Assembly: GCA_015179045.1 (NCBI GenBank)
Contig: WHUZ01000119.1
Location: 79,420 to 143,419, forward strand
DNA from: Kalaharituber pfeilii
Taxonomy: Eukaryota > Ascomycota > Pezizomycetes > Pezizales > Pezizaceae
DNA: 64,000 nt
Direction: 5' to 3'
Under the pieces are notes generated by a model that saw only the letters and a list, made by a program, of their open reading frames with translations, was not told the DNA's origin and did not search any database. Both the position numbers and the translations under genes were made by a program. Below, in pieces: positions 54,708-64,000 of this stretch. The first letter of the stretch is position 1. Each line of letters begins with the position of its first letter.

Positions 54708-55597
54708 CATTTTCACCATTCCACCATCCCATGCCATCGTATATCGCTCTACCGCTCTAGCTCTTTCATGTAAATATAGCCCACATTGCCATAGCTCGCT
54801 ATGGTGCATCTCGAGCTATCAAGAAGAGCTGCCATAGCTGTTATATTCTGGCTCATCTCTCACTAGCATGGAGCCCTGCCATACCTGTCAATAGAGCTTA
54901 TTCTGCAGTATATGTCGCGCCTCGAGAAGGGCTGCCATACCTGTTCAGTTGAGCTCATGTTGCCATATCTCGCGCCATCGAGAGGGCACTGCCATACCTG
55001 TTAAGTTGAGCTCATGTTGCCATATCTCGAGCTGTCGAGAGGGACCTGCCGTACCTGTTAAGTTGAGCTCATTTTGCCATATCACATGCCGTCGAGAGGG
55101 GCCTGCTCATATTGCCACATCGTGCGCGGTCGATGAAGAGCTGTCATATCTATTAAGCTGAGCTCATACTACGAGTGGGAGTTGCCATACCTGTTGAATT
55201 GAGCTCATATTCCCTCATTGCATGCCGTCGAGGAGACCTGATGTACTTGTCAAATTGGGCCTCATTCTACCACATCTCATGCAGTGGAAATGGACCTACT
55301 ATACCTGTAAATTGAGCTCATTCTACTACATCTTGCGCTGTCATGTAGGACCTTCCGTACCTCTCAAATTCAGCTCATTCTACTACATCTCGTGCGGTGG
55401 AAATAGACCTGAATAACCTGTTAAATTGAGGTAATTTTGCTACATCTCACGCCGTCATATAAGACCTGTGATATCTACTAAATTTGGCTCATTTTGCCAC
55501 ATCTCATGCCATCGTATAGGGCCTATTGTATCTGCCAAATTCGGCTCATGCTGCCTTATCTCACACCATTGTATAGGACCTGCCATACCTGTTAAGT
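54708..55597. repeat. Degenerate 57-bp satellite, about 15 units
   Basis: The unit is ctgccatacctgttaagttg followed by agctcatgttgccatatctcgagctgtcgagagggac (shown in two parts). Units diverge by 15-40 percent and two are shortened. 57 is a multiple of 3, so short frames with a 19-residue period appear (VKLSSCCHISSCREGPA) but without a sensible start. The array resumes at 57132-57215 after the LINE. Confidence 0.85.
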
Positions 55598-55607
55598 TAG
55601 AAAGGAC

Positions 55608-57119
55608 AATCGCACAACCACCTCAGGACGAGCGTTTGGAAACGACTCCACAACCACAACGTCCCCCCCAGCGAAAATCACATAGATCGAAAGCTCTCAG
55701 CGAGCTGAGTCTTTTGATCTAATTTTCATTTCCAAATACCATAACCCACAAGTTTCCCCCCGGGGCGAAACTTTGAGGAAATTTTCAGCTCACCATCGTG
55801 TTGCCACCACACAAACCCCACGCCAAGACCCAATAGGAGACCGCGAAACACCGCCCTCCCACCAATCAAATGCCGAAGGGAAAGAAAAACAAAGGATCGC
55901 CTCCCCAGCGTTCCCCCCCTCCACCACCTCCACCCGCCGAGAGGACTGCCTCCCCTCCGCCGATGAGGATCGCGTTCCCCCTCCGCCACCGCCACACGCC
56001 GAAAGGACCGCCTCCCTCCCGCCGACTCCGGTGGACCTCCACCTTACTCCCTTCGAATGGCTGAATTCGTGGCCCCGAATCCGGATACCAGACTGGGAAG
56101 AACTGACGCACGATTTGTTGCATGACCACCAGCCAACGTTCTGGGGCTCGATCCTCCTCGCACTGTGGGGTCTCGGGATGGACGGAGACAAACCAATTGA
56201 CGGATCAGTCCTGGCAGTTCGCTTCAACGACGATGCGACTATACAGGTCTTCACAGGGGATCCGGGCGACCCCCGACCCAGCTGGCTGAGTGCCGCACCC
56301 CCCGAGCCTCCACCACCATCCCCGGCGCCATTGCCTCCACAGCCATTGGGGTTCAGCCCCATCAACACCGTATTCTCGGAGGACCCGGGAACAGAAAACC
56401 CACCCGCCGCTTCTGCCCCCGCCCCCCCCCAAACCAGACTAAGAAGCGCAAAGGCAAGATGCCGTCCAATCAGGATGCATATGCCATCAAGCGCCAGTTA
56501 AGTGACAGGGAGGCAAAGAAGATTGCCGCAACAGACCCGGTGGACACACCGGCAGGCAGCACGCCCGCCACTACCCAAAACCCCAAACCACCGACACCGG
56601 AACCATCAACATCCCATCCCCGCCCCGGACCTCGACCCCACTTCCCAAAGCCAGATCCCGCCCCCCGACCTGCCCCGACAATACCACCTCGAGACAAGGC
56701 ATTGTCGTACACGGCATAGCCCTGAGGAAAGACTTGGGGAATGTCCGAAGATGGTTGGAGGCATCCAACAAAGACATAGGCAAGACAACAGGGATCAGAT
56801 GGCTACGGAAGAAGACAATCCTAACGGAAGAAGGCAAAGTGACAAGCTCCGTGGTAGTATACCTGGAAAAACCAACGGACATCGGGAAAGTTAGGCTCGG
56901 AGGAAGGTGGTTACGGGCGAATGTGTACGAGACAGAGAGAGGGAGGAAGTAAACAGGTCACGGACACAATTTTGGGACTTCTTACCCGTATCATGCATGA
57001 ACACCGCGGGCAATACATGTACTTAGTGCTTATTTCTTCTTTCATTTATTTTCATAAAACACCTCGCCATAGCCCATAGGGCGGCATGCGAGTACTGATA
57101 TAAAAAAAAAAAAAAAAAA
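55608..57119 (+). mobile_element. LINE family B element with only ORF1, about 1.5 kb
   Basis: It interrupts the 57-bp satellite. It has a 5' leader, an ORF1 region, a 3' UTR ending cctcgccatagcccatagggcggcatg and a poly(A) tail (57102-57119). There is no reverse transcriptase or endonuclease. The motif tagaaagga occurs at both junctions (55598-55606 and 57123-57131) and may be the duplication, but two to three bases lie between it and the tail, so this is not certain. Confidence 0.7.
55870..56952 (+). pseudogene. LINE ORF1 (Gag-like) with frameshifts
   Basis: ORF1 proteins of fungal LINEs bind the element RNA. The start MPKGKKNKGSPPQ (55870) shifts frame in a C-rich tract to reach VDLHLTPFEWLNSW and the part WEELTHDLLHDHQPTFWGSI. 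It shifts again near 56440-56460 (KMPSNQDAYAIKRQLSD) and again near 56700, ending LGGRWLRANVYETERGRK with a stop at 56950. At least three shifts are needed, mostly at runs of C. No CCHC knuckle is visible. Confidence 0.65.
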
Positions 57120-57131
57120 CTATAGAAAGGA

Positions 57132-57446
57132 GCTTGCCATACCTGTTAAATTCAGCACTGTCATACTTGTAAAGTTGAGCTCACTCTGCTACAGCTTGCA
57201 GCATAGAAAGGAGTCTATTGATAGGATTCCGTAGTACCTCTCAGGCCATTTACTTCTGCTACACCTGTTGCATTTTTCACATTGAAGAATACTGTTATTT
57301 TTAGCGCATAGGAACATTGCACAATTTCCTACCACTGAGGTTTCAGCTCATGCCTCAGCAACCCGGAAGTATACTGATCAATAGGTCATTATAATCAGTC
57401 TGTACCCACGCATCAGGACACTATTTTCATTATTGCTGATGCAGTA
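57132..57446. other. Satellite remnant and unclassified sequence
   Basis: 57132-57215 continues the 57-bp satellite. The remainder up to the foldback element shows nothing recognisable. Confidence 0.5.
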
Positions 57447-57448
57447 TA

Positions 57449-58321
57449 CTGTGGTTCACCACTTTCCCGGACACCCCACTTTCCCGGACACATTTACCAC
57501 CAAAACTGCGCAACTTTCGCACTCACTATCTCAACAACCACAACAGCATTTGTGAATGCACTTTGTGTAGCTATTACACACAGTGTAATTCTTGCTATCT
57601 AGCACTTTTTCTTCATCAAAAATTGTGGGTGCAAACGGATTATGGCTTGTCGCATTTTTGTTGGAAGGCTTGGCATTTATTTGTATGGGATCTCCATACA
57701 AATGTCACCACCCCCGAATTCTGCATGCTACACCTGCAATCAATTCATGAAAAAAACTCAGACACTCACATTCAATAGCATCACTCAGTCGGAAACTATG
57801 AACAACGTAGTTAGGTAATAACTGTAGTGGTTGTGAAATTATTCACAATATTCATATTTCCCATAGAAACCATTTGTATGAGAACAACGCCCAAAAGTAG
57901 ATAGTTGTACACCAACTCTACAATTCAACAAATGAAAGTAAACTAAATGCAGCACCTTACTATACCTCTTCAGGTGATTCTTGACATATACTATCATAGC
58001 TATTGTAATTAGCGTTGAAGAGTAGGACTACATTCGAGTCTGATAAACATTTTGTATGGAGATCCCATACAAATAAATGCCAAGCCTTCCAACGTAAATG
58101 CGACAAGTCATAATCCCTTTGCACCCCCAATTTTTGATGAAGAAAAGGTGCTAGATAGCAAGAATTACACTTTGTCTAATAGCTACACAAAGTGCATTCA
58201 CAAATGCTGTTGTGGTTGTTGAGATATTGAGTGCGAAAGTTGCGCAGTTTTGGTGGTAAATGTGTCCGGGAAAGTGGGGTGTCCGGGAAAGTGGGGTGTC
58301 CGGGAAAGTGGTGAACCACAG
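57449..58321. mobile_element. Foldback MITE with TA duplication, 873 bp
   Basis: Arms of about 270 bp (57449-57712 and about 58045-58321) are inverted copies. The ends ctgtggttcacc..ggtgaaccacag are flanked by TA (57447-57448 and 58322-58323), and the tips carry two (left) or three (right) copies of gtccgggaaagtgggg or its complement. TA duplication indicates a Tc1/mariner-pogo type element. The 71-aa frame in the left arm is a by-product. Confidence 0.85.
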
Positions 58322-58323
58322 TA

Positions 58324-58740
58324 GACCATAAAGATACCATTACAAAGTATGAAGAACTATTGCAGAGTACAAAGATACTTTAATAGAGGTAGTAAATGCA
58401 GAGAGTTACTATTTGCTAGGCCAAAAAGATACTTAACTAGCGATGCTCACTAGTCATCTACATAGCTTATATAGCACTCATTTCATGACTGCAATGCCTT
58501 TGCTATCACATATTACCTGCATTGCATATGCGTGCGTACATCCACCGACTGCCCACCCTACAGTTTGGTAAGCTGTAACATTGAGCATATTGAGTATACT
58601 GAGTATGCATATGATATATTGGAAATATAGAGTATATTGAGCATGTTAAGCATATTGAGTGCATGCACATATAAGATACTAGGAATGCTAAGCATATTGA
58701 ACACACCTATGAGATATTAAGTACATTGAGTATGAACAAG
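58324..58740. other. AT-rich sequence with 'tgagcatattgagtat' repeats
   Basis: Short near-repeats at 58575-58740 correspond in reverse to 47840-47960 and 48490-48610. No gene was recognised. Confidence 0.5.
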
Positions 58741-58821
58741 TGTAGAGTACCAGCATAAGTGTACTAAACTAATAGACTATTGGTGTCGTCTACCAAGACA
58801 CCATCTTGAACCGGGTCCCAT

Positions 58822-58880
58822 GCCCTGCCATGGCGAACAGCTACAAGCGGGGTCACGTGAAATAAAAAAAAAAAAAAAAA
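58822..58880 (+). mobile_element. LINE family A stub, 59 bp
   Basis: gccctgccatggcgaacagc, then the ctacaagcgggg motif and poly(A). It is flanked by the 13-bp duplication aaccgggtcccat (58809-58821 and 58881-58893; the last base may belong to the stub). The same site without the stub is seen in the inverted copy at 47.8 kb. Confidence 0.9.
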
Positions 58881-58954
58881 AACCGGGTCCCATACTAAAA
58901 ATCAATGTTTTGGACCAGACCCTCTACGAGGGGTAGTGCAACCAGACTATTCTG

Positions 58955-59338
58955 TTTCAGTGGTTTCGAGATAATATTTCTGGACTTTCATCGATCAGGG
59001 CCCTGAGCTGGTTACGAGACTAGGCCCTGAGCACTCATTGGCAACATAGTTGTAGTCTCATAACCAGGCTTAGTCAGCAGTCGAGATAGTTGCTTCCCAT
59101 GAATGAGTACAGGTCAGGTGACCCCCTTGGCATGTTACATAAGCACAAGTCTAGTACTAGACTGCAAATACCATCGGACTATACAGTACCGTACATCTAT
59201 TCGGCACAAGTAGCTGATTTCGTGGAATATATTGTGAGCTGCGAAAATTAGTTCACACTACGAAGCTAGTTTGCACGTATTCCCACGTTGCCTCCCAAGT
59301 TGCACCCGACTTAGCATATCTACATAAATATCTCTGTC
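58955..59338 (+). repeat. Duplicated segment, also at 39446-39808
   Basis: Near-identical to 39446-39808, as described there. It ends at the TA where the pogo element is inserted. Confidence 0.85.
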
Positions 59339-59360
59339 GAATACTATGTTCTACCGGGAT

Positions 59361-59414
59361 ATTGCGCACGACCGGGATGTTGCACACTAGCGTGGCATCC
59401 CGGTCGTGCGCAAT
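59361..59414. repeat. 19-bp perfect inverted repeat near the pogo 5' end
   Basis: attgcgcacgaccgggatg (59361-59379) is repeated in reverse complement at 59396-59414, with a 16-bp loop. A third related word accgggatattgcgcac overlaps the left arm. It is probably the transposase-binding subterminal repeat. Confidence 0.85.
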
Positions 59415-60164
59415 AACACTATGATACAGTTGTGGGGCATTGCAACACAACAACAATCATTCCCGGAGGTCTATAGAACCCAGCTATGGCAAAAGATCAA
59501 GAAGCGAAAATTCAGGAGGCTATTAAGGGCCTCAAAGATGGTAAGTTCAAGTCAGTTCGGAGAGCAGCAGACTTTTTATGACTAGCTGAAGCTACAGTGA
59601 GGAATAGGTATAAGGGGAAGACTACTACTCGTAAAGTTAGTCATGAGAGTCAGCAGCACCTAGATAAAGAGCAGGAGAAGGCAGTGGTAAGATATCTTGA
59701 GCGAATGGATAATATGGGATTTCCTATTGAGATAGAAACTTTGAGAGAGATTGCTACTAGTTTAATAATTAAATATAAGGGGGGTACTAAGCAAGATTTA
59801 GGTAAAAATTGGGTACGCAGGTTTGTGAAAAGACACCTAGAGGTCAAGCAGAAGTTAGCAACAGCTCAGGAGTGCCAGCGGGCAGCAGCAAATAATCCAG
59901 AAGTGGTAAAAAGGTTTTATTCAGGCAGCGCAAAAAGTGATAGCAAGGAATAAGATTAGTCTCATGCCAAGACCCTCTAGGCTGCGAAAGCCGAGGGTCT
60001 TGATTCTTATGTTGGCAACGCACTTTTGGGTGCCTAGCTAGCCACAGTTTGTCTAGATAGATCTACACACATACAAAATACCATTCTCCTACATCCAGAA
60101 CACAACAATCAACCACCAACCTCTTTATAACTCCTTTACCCTTATAAATCTAATCTGAACTTGA

Positions 60165-60733
60165 ACTCATGGATCCTAATACACAATGTGTAACTTATCT
60201 TTATTAGTTGTAATTCATAATGTTTGGCTAGTACATCCTTTACCTATGACTCTATAAGTGCTATTAAGGAAGAGATGAAGAGGACTTGGATATGACTAGA
60301 TCCAAATAATGCTGCATACATGACAGCTATCATAGTTTTACCTGCTCCAGTAGCTACAACACACATGACATCTCTGCCTCTGGATAGATCCCATGGTATA
60401 CCAGCTTGCCAATTTTTTTAGCTTAATCTTGTATAGATCCTCCGCTATGCTCTCTGCTTGCTTTACTCTTGTTGCTCGTCTTTCCCTTTTATTCCGGTCA
60501 TTATAGTCGATTTTTATGAATAGGTTGTCACTATACGGAGCATCGTTGCTTCGATCTGGACCAAGGACATCTTTTCCGGAGTTCTCAGGCCCTTCGTCGA
60601 TCATGCACCTAGCAGCTTCTACTCTTTTTAGACTTTCATGCTCCCATGGAAGTCTCCAGTTTTTATTTCTCTTTTCTACCCCCAAATCCATCTCCTTAGA
60701 TGATATAAAATCAGCTTTTTGCACTGTTGACAA
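60165..60733 (-). pseudogene. RecQ-like helicase fragment, copy 2
   Basis: Near-identical to 5456-6050 in reverse orientation: KEMDLGVEKRNKNWRLPWEH through LASWYTMGSIQ. The same frameshift as copy 1 precedes the DVMCVVATGAGKTM Walker A region (near 60370-60325), then LFISSLIALIES. Copy 2 lacks the stop that copy 1 has after YNDRN, so it is the less damaged of the two. The shared frameshift means the fragment was already dead before it was duplicated. Confidence 0.7.
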
Positions 60734-60759
60734 ACTGGCTGGTTGTGTCGAAGTACTGC

Positions 60760-61075
60760 TTGGTTGCGCACTGCTTGGTTGTGTCTAAGTACTACTTTGC
60801 TGCGTCTAAGTACTGCTTTGCTGCGTCCAAGCACTGCTTTGCTGCGTCTAAGTACTGCTTTGCTGCGTCCAAGCACTGCTTTGCTGCGTCTAAGTACTGC
60901 TTTGCTGCGTCCAAGCACTGCTTTGCTGCGTCCAAGCACTGCTTTGCTGCGTCCAAGCACTGCTTTGCTGCGTCTAAGTACTACTTTGCTGCGTCTAAGT
61001 ACTACTTTGCTGCGTCTAAGTACTGCTTTGCTGCGTCCAAGCACTGCTTTGCTGCGTCTAAGTACTGCTTTGCTA
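60760..61075. repeat. 21-bp minisatellite, copy 2, about 14 units
   Basis: Same unit as at 5150-5450 in reverse complement (ctgctttgctgcgtccaagca). Units here are more alike (mostly SKAVLGR/SKAVLRR on -) than in copy 1, suggesting recent homogenisation. Confidence 0.9.
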
Positions 61076-61138
61076 TTGGAACTAGTGTTCGTATCGGTGT
61101 GAGTTGAGTCGGTGTAAGCCTTTAATAGAATTCCTCCG

Positions 61139-62472
61139 CGGAACCTCTCCGGACAGGCAGATTCTGCCTGCCGCTCCCGGACCTCATCAGACGATAAACT
61201 TTACGCCATGACACTGTGACACAGGTACCAACATTGTGGGGTAGGTATGATCAGTTGTTGGTACAGGCATATGGCAAGACAAGTTTTAAAGTGGACTAGT
61301 GACGTAAGTGCGTACCGTGCCCACTGGCTACCAAATGTCGGCCCATGCTGTGATCTACTAGTTTGAATGCATGATTACTCAATTAAGTAAAAAATGAAAA
61401 TTGAAAAATAATGGAAAAATAGATCTGAATTAATGAGCAGATGAAGAAACAAAAATGAAATTTTGGGTTTCCTGTAGTACCTCACCCTGTCATATTACTT
61501 GCTCATCAGTTCCGGTCACTGCTGGTAGCTTCGTCTTGCGCTGTCTCATGCTTGTAGGATGTTACATTTGGAGTACACTACTCCAGATGCACAAGAGCTT
61601 ATTCATTTGCAGTACCTCGCCATAGGCCACAGGGCGGCACGCTAGTAATGAAATAAAAAAAAAAAAAAATTATTCATTTGCAGTGCAGAGCATTTTGAGG
61701 GTGTGCAATTGAGGTGCAGGTGTATGTAGTAAAAGGTTCAGGATATCCTGCAAAGCCTGACAATTTTGAAACTGCTGGATGAGCTACGCTGCTTTACAGA
61801 TTTGAATTCTTCGCTAGAAAGATTGGCATGACATTGCTCTGTTTAGATAATTTTGTTCCGCATACAAGCTACAATCCTATCGCAGAGACAAAAAAAAAAT
61901 AGGTTACCTCACTACAATATGTGAAGTTGAGAATCCAGCTGGCGCCGTTTGGCCATGAGTCAATATTCAATGATCACAATCCGGCAGCTTGAGACATTGA
62001 CGCTGTAGGTTCGGTTGATGTAGTTAATAGCCATCTAGGATGAATTAAAGTGATTGGAATTGGTGTCTGCAATTCAAACAATGGTCCAAGCTTGTTGTGA
62101 CATGGAAGCGTGTATTGGTACAGTAAGTAATACTACTCATTACCAGCATTTGTTGCTGTAATAGCATGCGTTGGTTGAAAGGCTGTAGCTACATTGCTAT
62201 TTACCAAGGCCCCCAAGAGAAACGCTGCTGGTTTCCCTACAAACTGTCCTCTCAACAGAGAAGATACCCTGTTGCCACACCAGGTCACTGACCTCTCGCA
62301 CGGACTATGCCCAGCCTCTATTGTGCATCACTAAATGCTGGTAACAAGTACCAACATTTGATCTACCTACCCCACAATGTTGGTACCTGTGTCACAGTGT
62401 CATGGCGTAAAGTTTATCGCCTGATGAGGTCCGGGAGCGGCAGGCAGAATCTGCCTGTCCGGAGAGGTTCCG
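61139..62472. mobile_element. Non-autonomous Mutator-like element, 1334 bp
   Basis: Terminal inverted repeats of about 120 bp with one or two mismatches (cggaacctctccggacaggc.. / ..gcctgtccggagaggttccg). A perfect 9-bp duplication attcctccg (61130-61138 and 62473-62481) flanks it. The interior encodes nothing recognisable and contains a LINE stub. Confidence 0.95.
61614..61669 (+). mobile_element. LINE family B stub, 56 bp
   Basis: acctcgccataggccacagg, gcggcacgctagtaatgaaat and poly(A). A perfect 15-bp duplication ttattcatttgcagt flanks it (61599-61613 and 61670-61684). Confidence 0.95.
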
Positions 62473-64000
62473 ATTCCTCCGACTCTACTTTAAACTCACT
62501 CAGGAACCGAGTAGTAGTTGTACATTATCACTCGACTCAGTTACGCTGCATATACAACTCATACCGGCTCACTCGGCAGCCGAGTAGTAGTGGTACATTA
62601 TCACACCGACTCAGTCACGCTGTACCTATAACTCACTGCATACCGACTCAGTCATGCCGTATATACAACTCATACTGGCTCACTCGGCAGCCGAGTCGGG
62701 TACATTTTCCGGCATGACAAACCGACCCGAAAACTGACTCACTCAGAAAAACCGACTCACAACTCACACCGAGTGCGAATGCTATGTGATATAATGTGAT
62801 GTGATGATTGTTGTGGTAGGCACTTGGCTATGTACTTAGGTCTAGGGTAGGCTGCATGGATCTATGTGGGCCAAGGTAGCCGCGTTGGCATGGTTACTAG
62901 TCTACTTAGACAAACTTTGTGCCCCATTTGCAGGAGGGGTGCTTAGATTCAAATTAGCTAACAAAAAAATACATAAGAATCAAGACCCTCGCTGCGCTCG
63001 GCTTTCGCAGCCTAGAGGGTCTTGGCATGAGACTAGAATAAGATACCCACAGAGAATATATAGAATATGGATGAGAAAGGATTTATGTTAGGAAGAGGAA
63101 GCAAATGCAAAGTGATTTGTAGAGCTGGGAGAAAGCATGTGTGAAAGAGGGTGGATGGAAACAGAGAAACAATTACAGATATTGAGACAATTAATGCAGC
63201 CGGTAAAGTATTACCTGCATATATTATATATAAAGAAAAAACTCATGTAGCACGATAGTATGCAGGTATAACTCCAGAGGATAAGGAAGCAAGATTTAAC
63301 CACTCACTTAAGGGATGGACAGATAATAAATCGGTTAAGACTATTTGCAGAATCATTTTTACCCCCTAGCAATGAAATTGTCTAAAAATCTCATCATCTT
63401 GTATTGTTTCTAGATGGACACGCCTCTCATTGCTCTTGGGAATTTCTTTCATGGTGTCTAGAGCATGATATGTTAGTCTTTTGTCTTCCCCCACACTCAA
63501 CGCATCTTCTACAGCCTTTAGATGTTGGGTTATTGGCACCTCTACAACATGCCTATAGTCAAGAGGTGGATACCTTTACTAGAGAGAATTTTGATATTAT
63601 TAGAAAAGGAAATTTTTGGCCAATGCTTAAGACAGCTCGAGAGCGTGCCTTTATGGAGCAGAATATCAAGTCTGGATGGACAGGGCCTGGAATATATCCT
63701 AGCAACTATAGAATCCCCCTTGACAATATGCAACATACAGCTATCGAAAAATACCTCTCTCCAGTACGTCCAATATCCTCCCATAGTGTCTATACTCCTA
63801 GGACACCAAGAGCACTCTAAAGATGTACCATTCGCTTCATTCAATGACTTCCAAATGCCTCTCAGTCAGAAATCAAAAAGTCATTTCTTAAACTCTCATC
63901 AGCAGCATTAGGAGCAATGACTGAGGTTGATAGTGAGAGAGATATCAATATGAAACTCAAGAGGCGTAGTAAAAAACTCAAGACAAAGGACCAAAGACGT

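Larger units (their letters stand above)
61085..62785. mobile_element. R1 element, copy 2, with nested MULE
   Basis: Starts gtgttcgtatcggtgtgagt and ends actcacaccgagtgcgaatgc. It is the reverse complement of R1 copy 1. Without the 1334-bp MULE and one 9-bp duplication it is about 360 bp and aligns to copy 1 without its LTR. Confidence 0.75.
59957..63035. mobile_element. Mutator-like composite element carrying a helicase fragment, 3079 bp
   Basis: Ends tagtctcatgccaagaccc.. and ..gggtcttggcatgagacta form inverted repeats of about 50-60 bp that also fold on themselves. A perfect 9-bp duplication gaataagat (59948-59956 and 63036-63044) flanks it. Removing the element and one duplication rejoins the pogo transposase frame (..VIARNKIPTENI). 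Cargo: helicase fragment, 21-bp minisatellite and R1 copy 2 with a nested MULE. It has no transposase of its own. A 9-bp duplication fits Mutator-like elements, and carrying a host-like gene piece fits the Pack-MULE habit. Confidence 0.75.
59344..64000 (+). mobile_element. Pogo/Fot1-type DNA transposon, 5' end to window edge
   Basis: The copy of the flanking segment at 39.8 kb continues uninterrupted where this one changes to ctatgttctaccggg right after TA (59342-59343). This marks the 5' end of a TA-targeting element. It encodes a CENP-B/pogo-type transposase, broken, and contains the 3079-bp insertion 59957-63035. Its 3' end is beyond the window. Confidence 0.75.
59486..64000 (+). pseudogene. 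Pogo/CENP-B-type transposase, interrupted and with stops
   Basis: Two parts are separated by the 59957-63035 insertion. Part 1 (59486-59947) has a psq-type helix-turn-helix (MAKDQEAKIQEAIKGLKDGK) with an internal TGA after AADFL, then a CENP-B type HTH (EKAVVRYLERMDNMGFPIEI, NWVRRFVKRHL). Part 2 (from 63045) begins PTENI-stop-NMDEKGFMLGRGSK, giving the first catalytic Asp. It then has CKVICRAGRKHV-stop, a further stop near 63258, LFLDGHASH (second Asp, near 63405) and PPHSTHLLQPLDVG (third Asp, near 63520). The order matches the DDE_1 domain of pogo/Fot1 enzymes. Stops and small shifts show it is dead. Confidence 0.85.

Noticed and set aside
62307..62717. Plus-strand 136-aa frame
   Set aside because: It spans the MULE terminal repeat and R1 and therefore joins two transposons.
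59486..64000. Repeat-induced point mutation as cause of the transposase stops
   Set aside because: The stops seen are not consistently C-to-T products, and nearby GC-rich LINEs are not depleted of C. A CpA/TpA index should be calculated before claiming it.

Overview
The window reads as a transposon-packed region of a filamentous ascomycete genome. A cup-fungus or truffle relative (Pezizomycetes) is my guess; the sequence does not prove it. Genes of fungal NOD-like receptor (NLR) type are interrupted by short introns of 51-75 bp with GT..AG ends, often with a CTAAC-like branch site. Most of the rest is transposable-element (TE) sequence: Tad1-like LINEs, a copia retrotransposon, pogo/Fot1, Mutator-like, hAT-like and Harbinger-like DNA elements. 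No tRNA, rRNA, CRISPR array or ordinary metabolic gene cluster was recognised.

Layout: 1-6.3 kb holds two LINE pieces, a small DNA element (here R1) carrying a solo LTR, a 21-bp minisatellite and a dead RecQ-like helicase fragment. 7.1-19.9 kb (block A) and 26.5-39.4 kb (block B) are two diverged, directly repeated copies of one segment of about 13 kb. Each contains a HeLo/NB-ARC/TPR NLR gene on + facing, tail to tail, a large low-complexity Pro/His/Ser-rich gene on -. Both genes look intact in B and broken in A. Between the blocks lie a mobile element (here M1), a 156-aa orphan gene, a 335-bp hAT-type MITE and a 1.85-kb foldback element. 39.4-40.9 kb has a repeat shared with 59 kb, one relic exon of a GH28 pectinase and a LINE tail. 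41.1-46.8 kb is a NACHT/ankyrin NLR pseudogene split by a 1.08-kb M1 element and three frameshifts. 49.7-54.6 kb is a full-length copia element with identical LTRs. 54.7-57.2 kb is a degenerate 57-bp satellite interrupted by a LINE that has only ORF1. 57.4-64 kb is a foldback element followed by a pogo element that contains a stack of nested insertions five levels deep.

How it fits together: the cellular genes that remain are mostly candidates for fungal non-self recognition or programmed cell death (three NLRs with repeat-based sensor domains), sitting in a TE graveyard. The TEs have inverted, duplicated and disrupted these genes. Target-site duplications (TSDs) let much of the insertion order be read directly. 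The likeliest new biology is the duplicated module of NLR plus low-complexity gene, the DNA element that captured a helicase fragment, and the very short LINE 'stubs' that share almost the same 5' end point.
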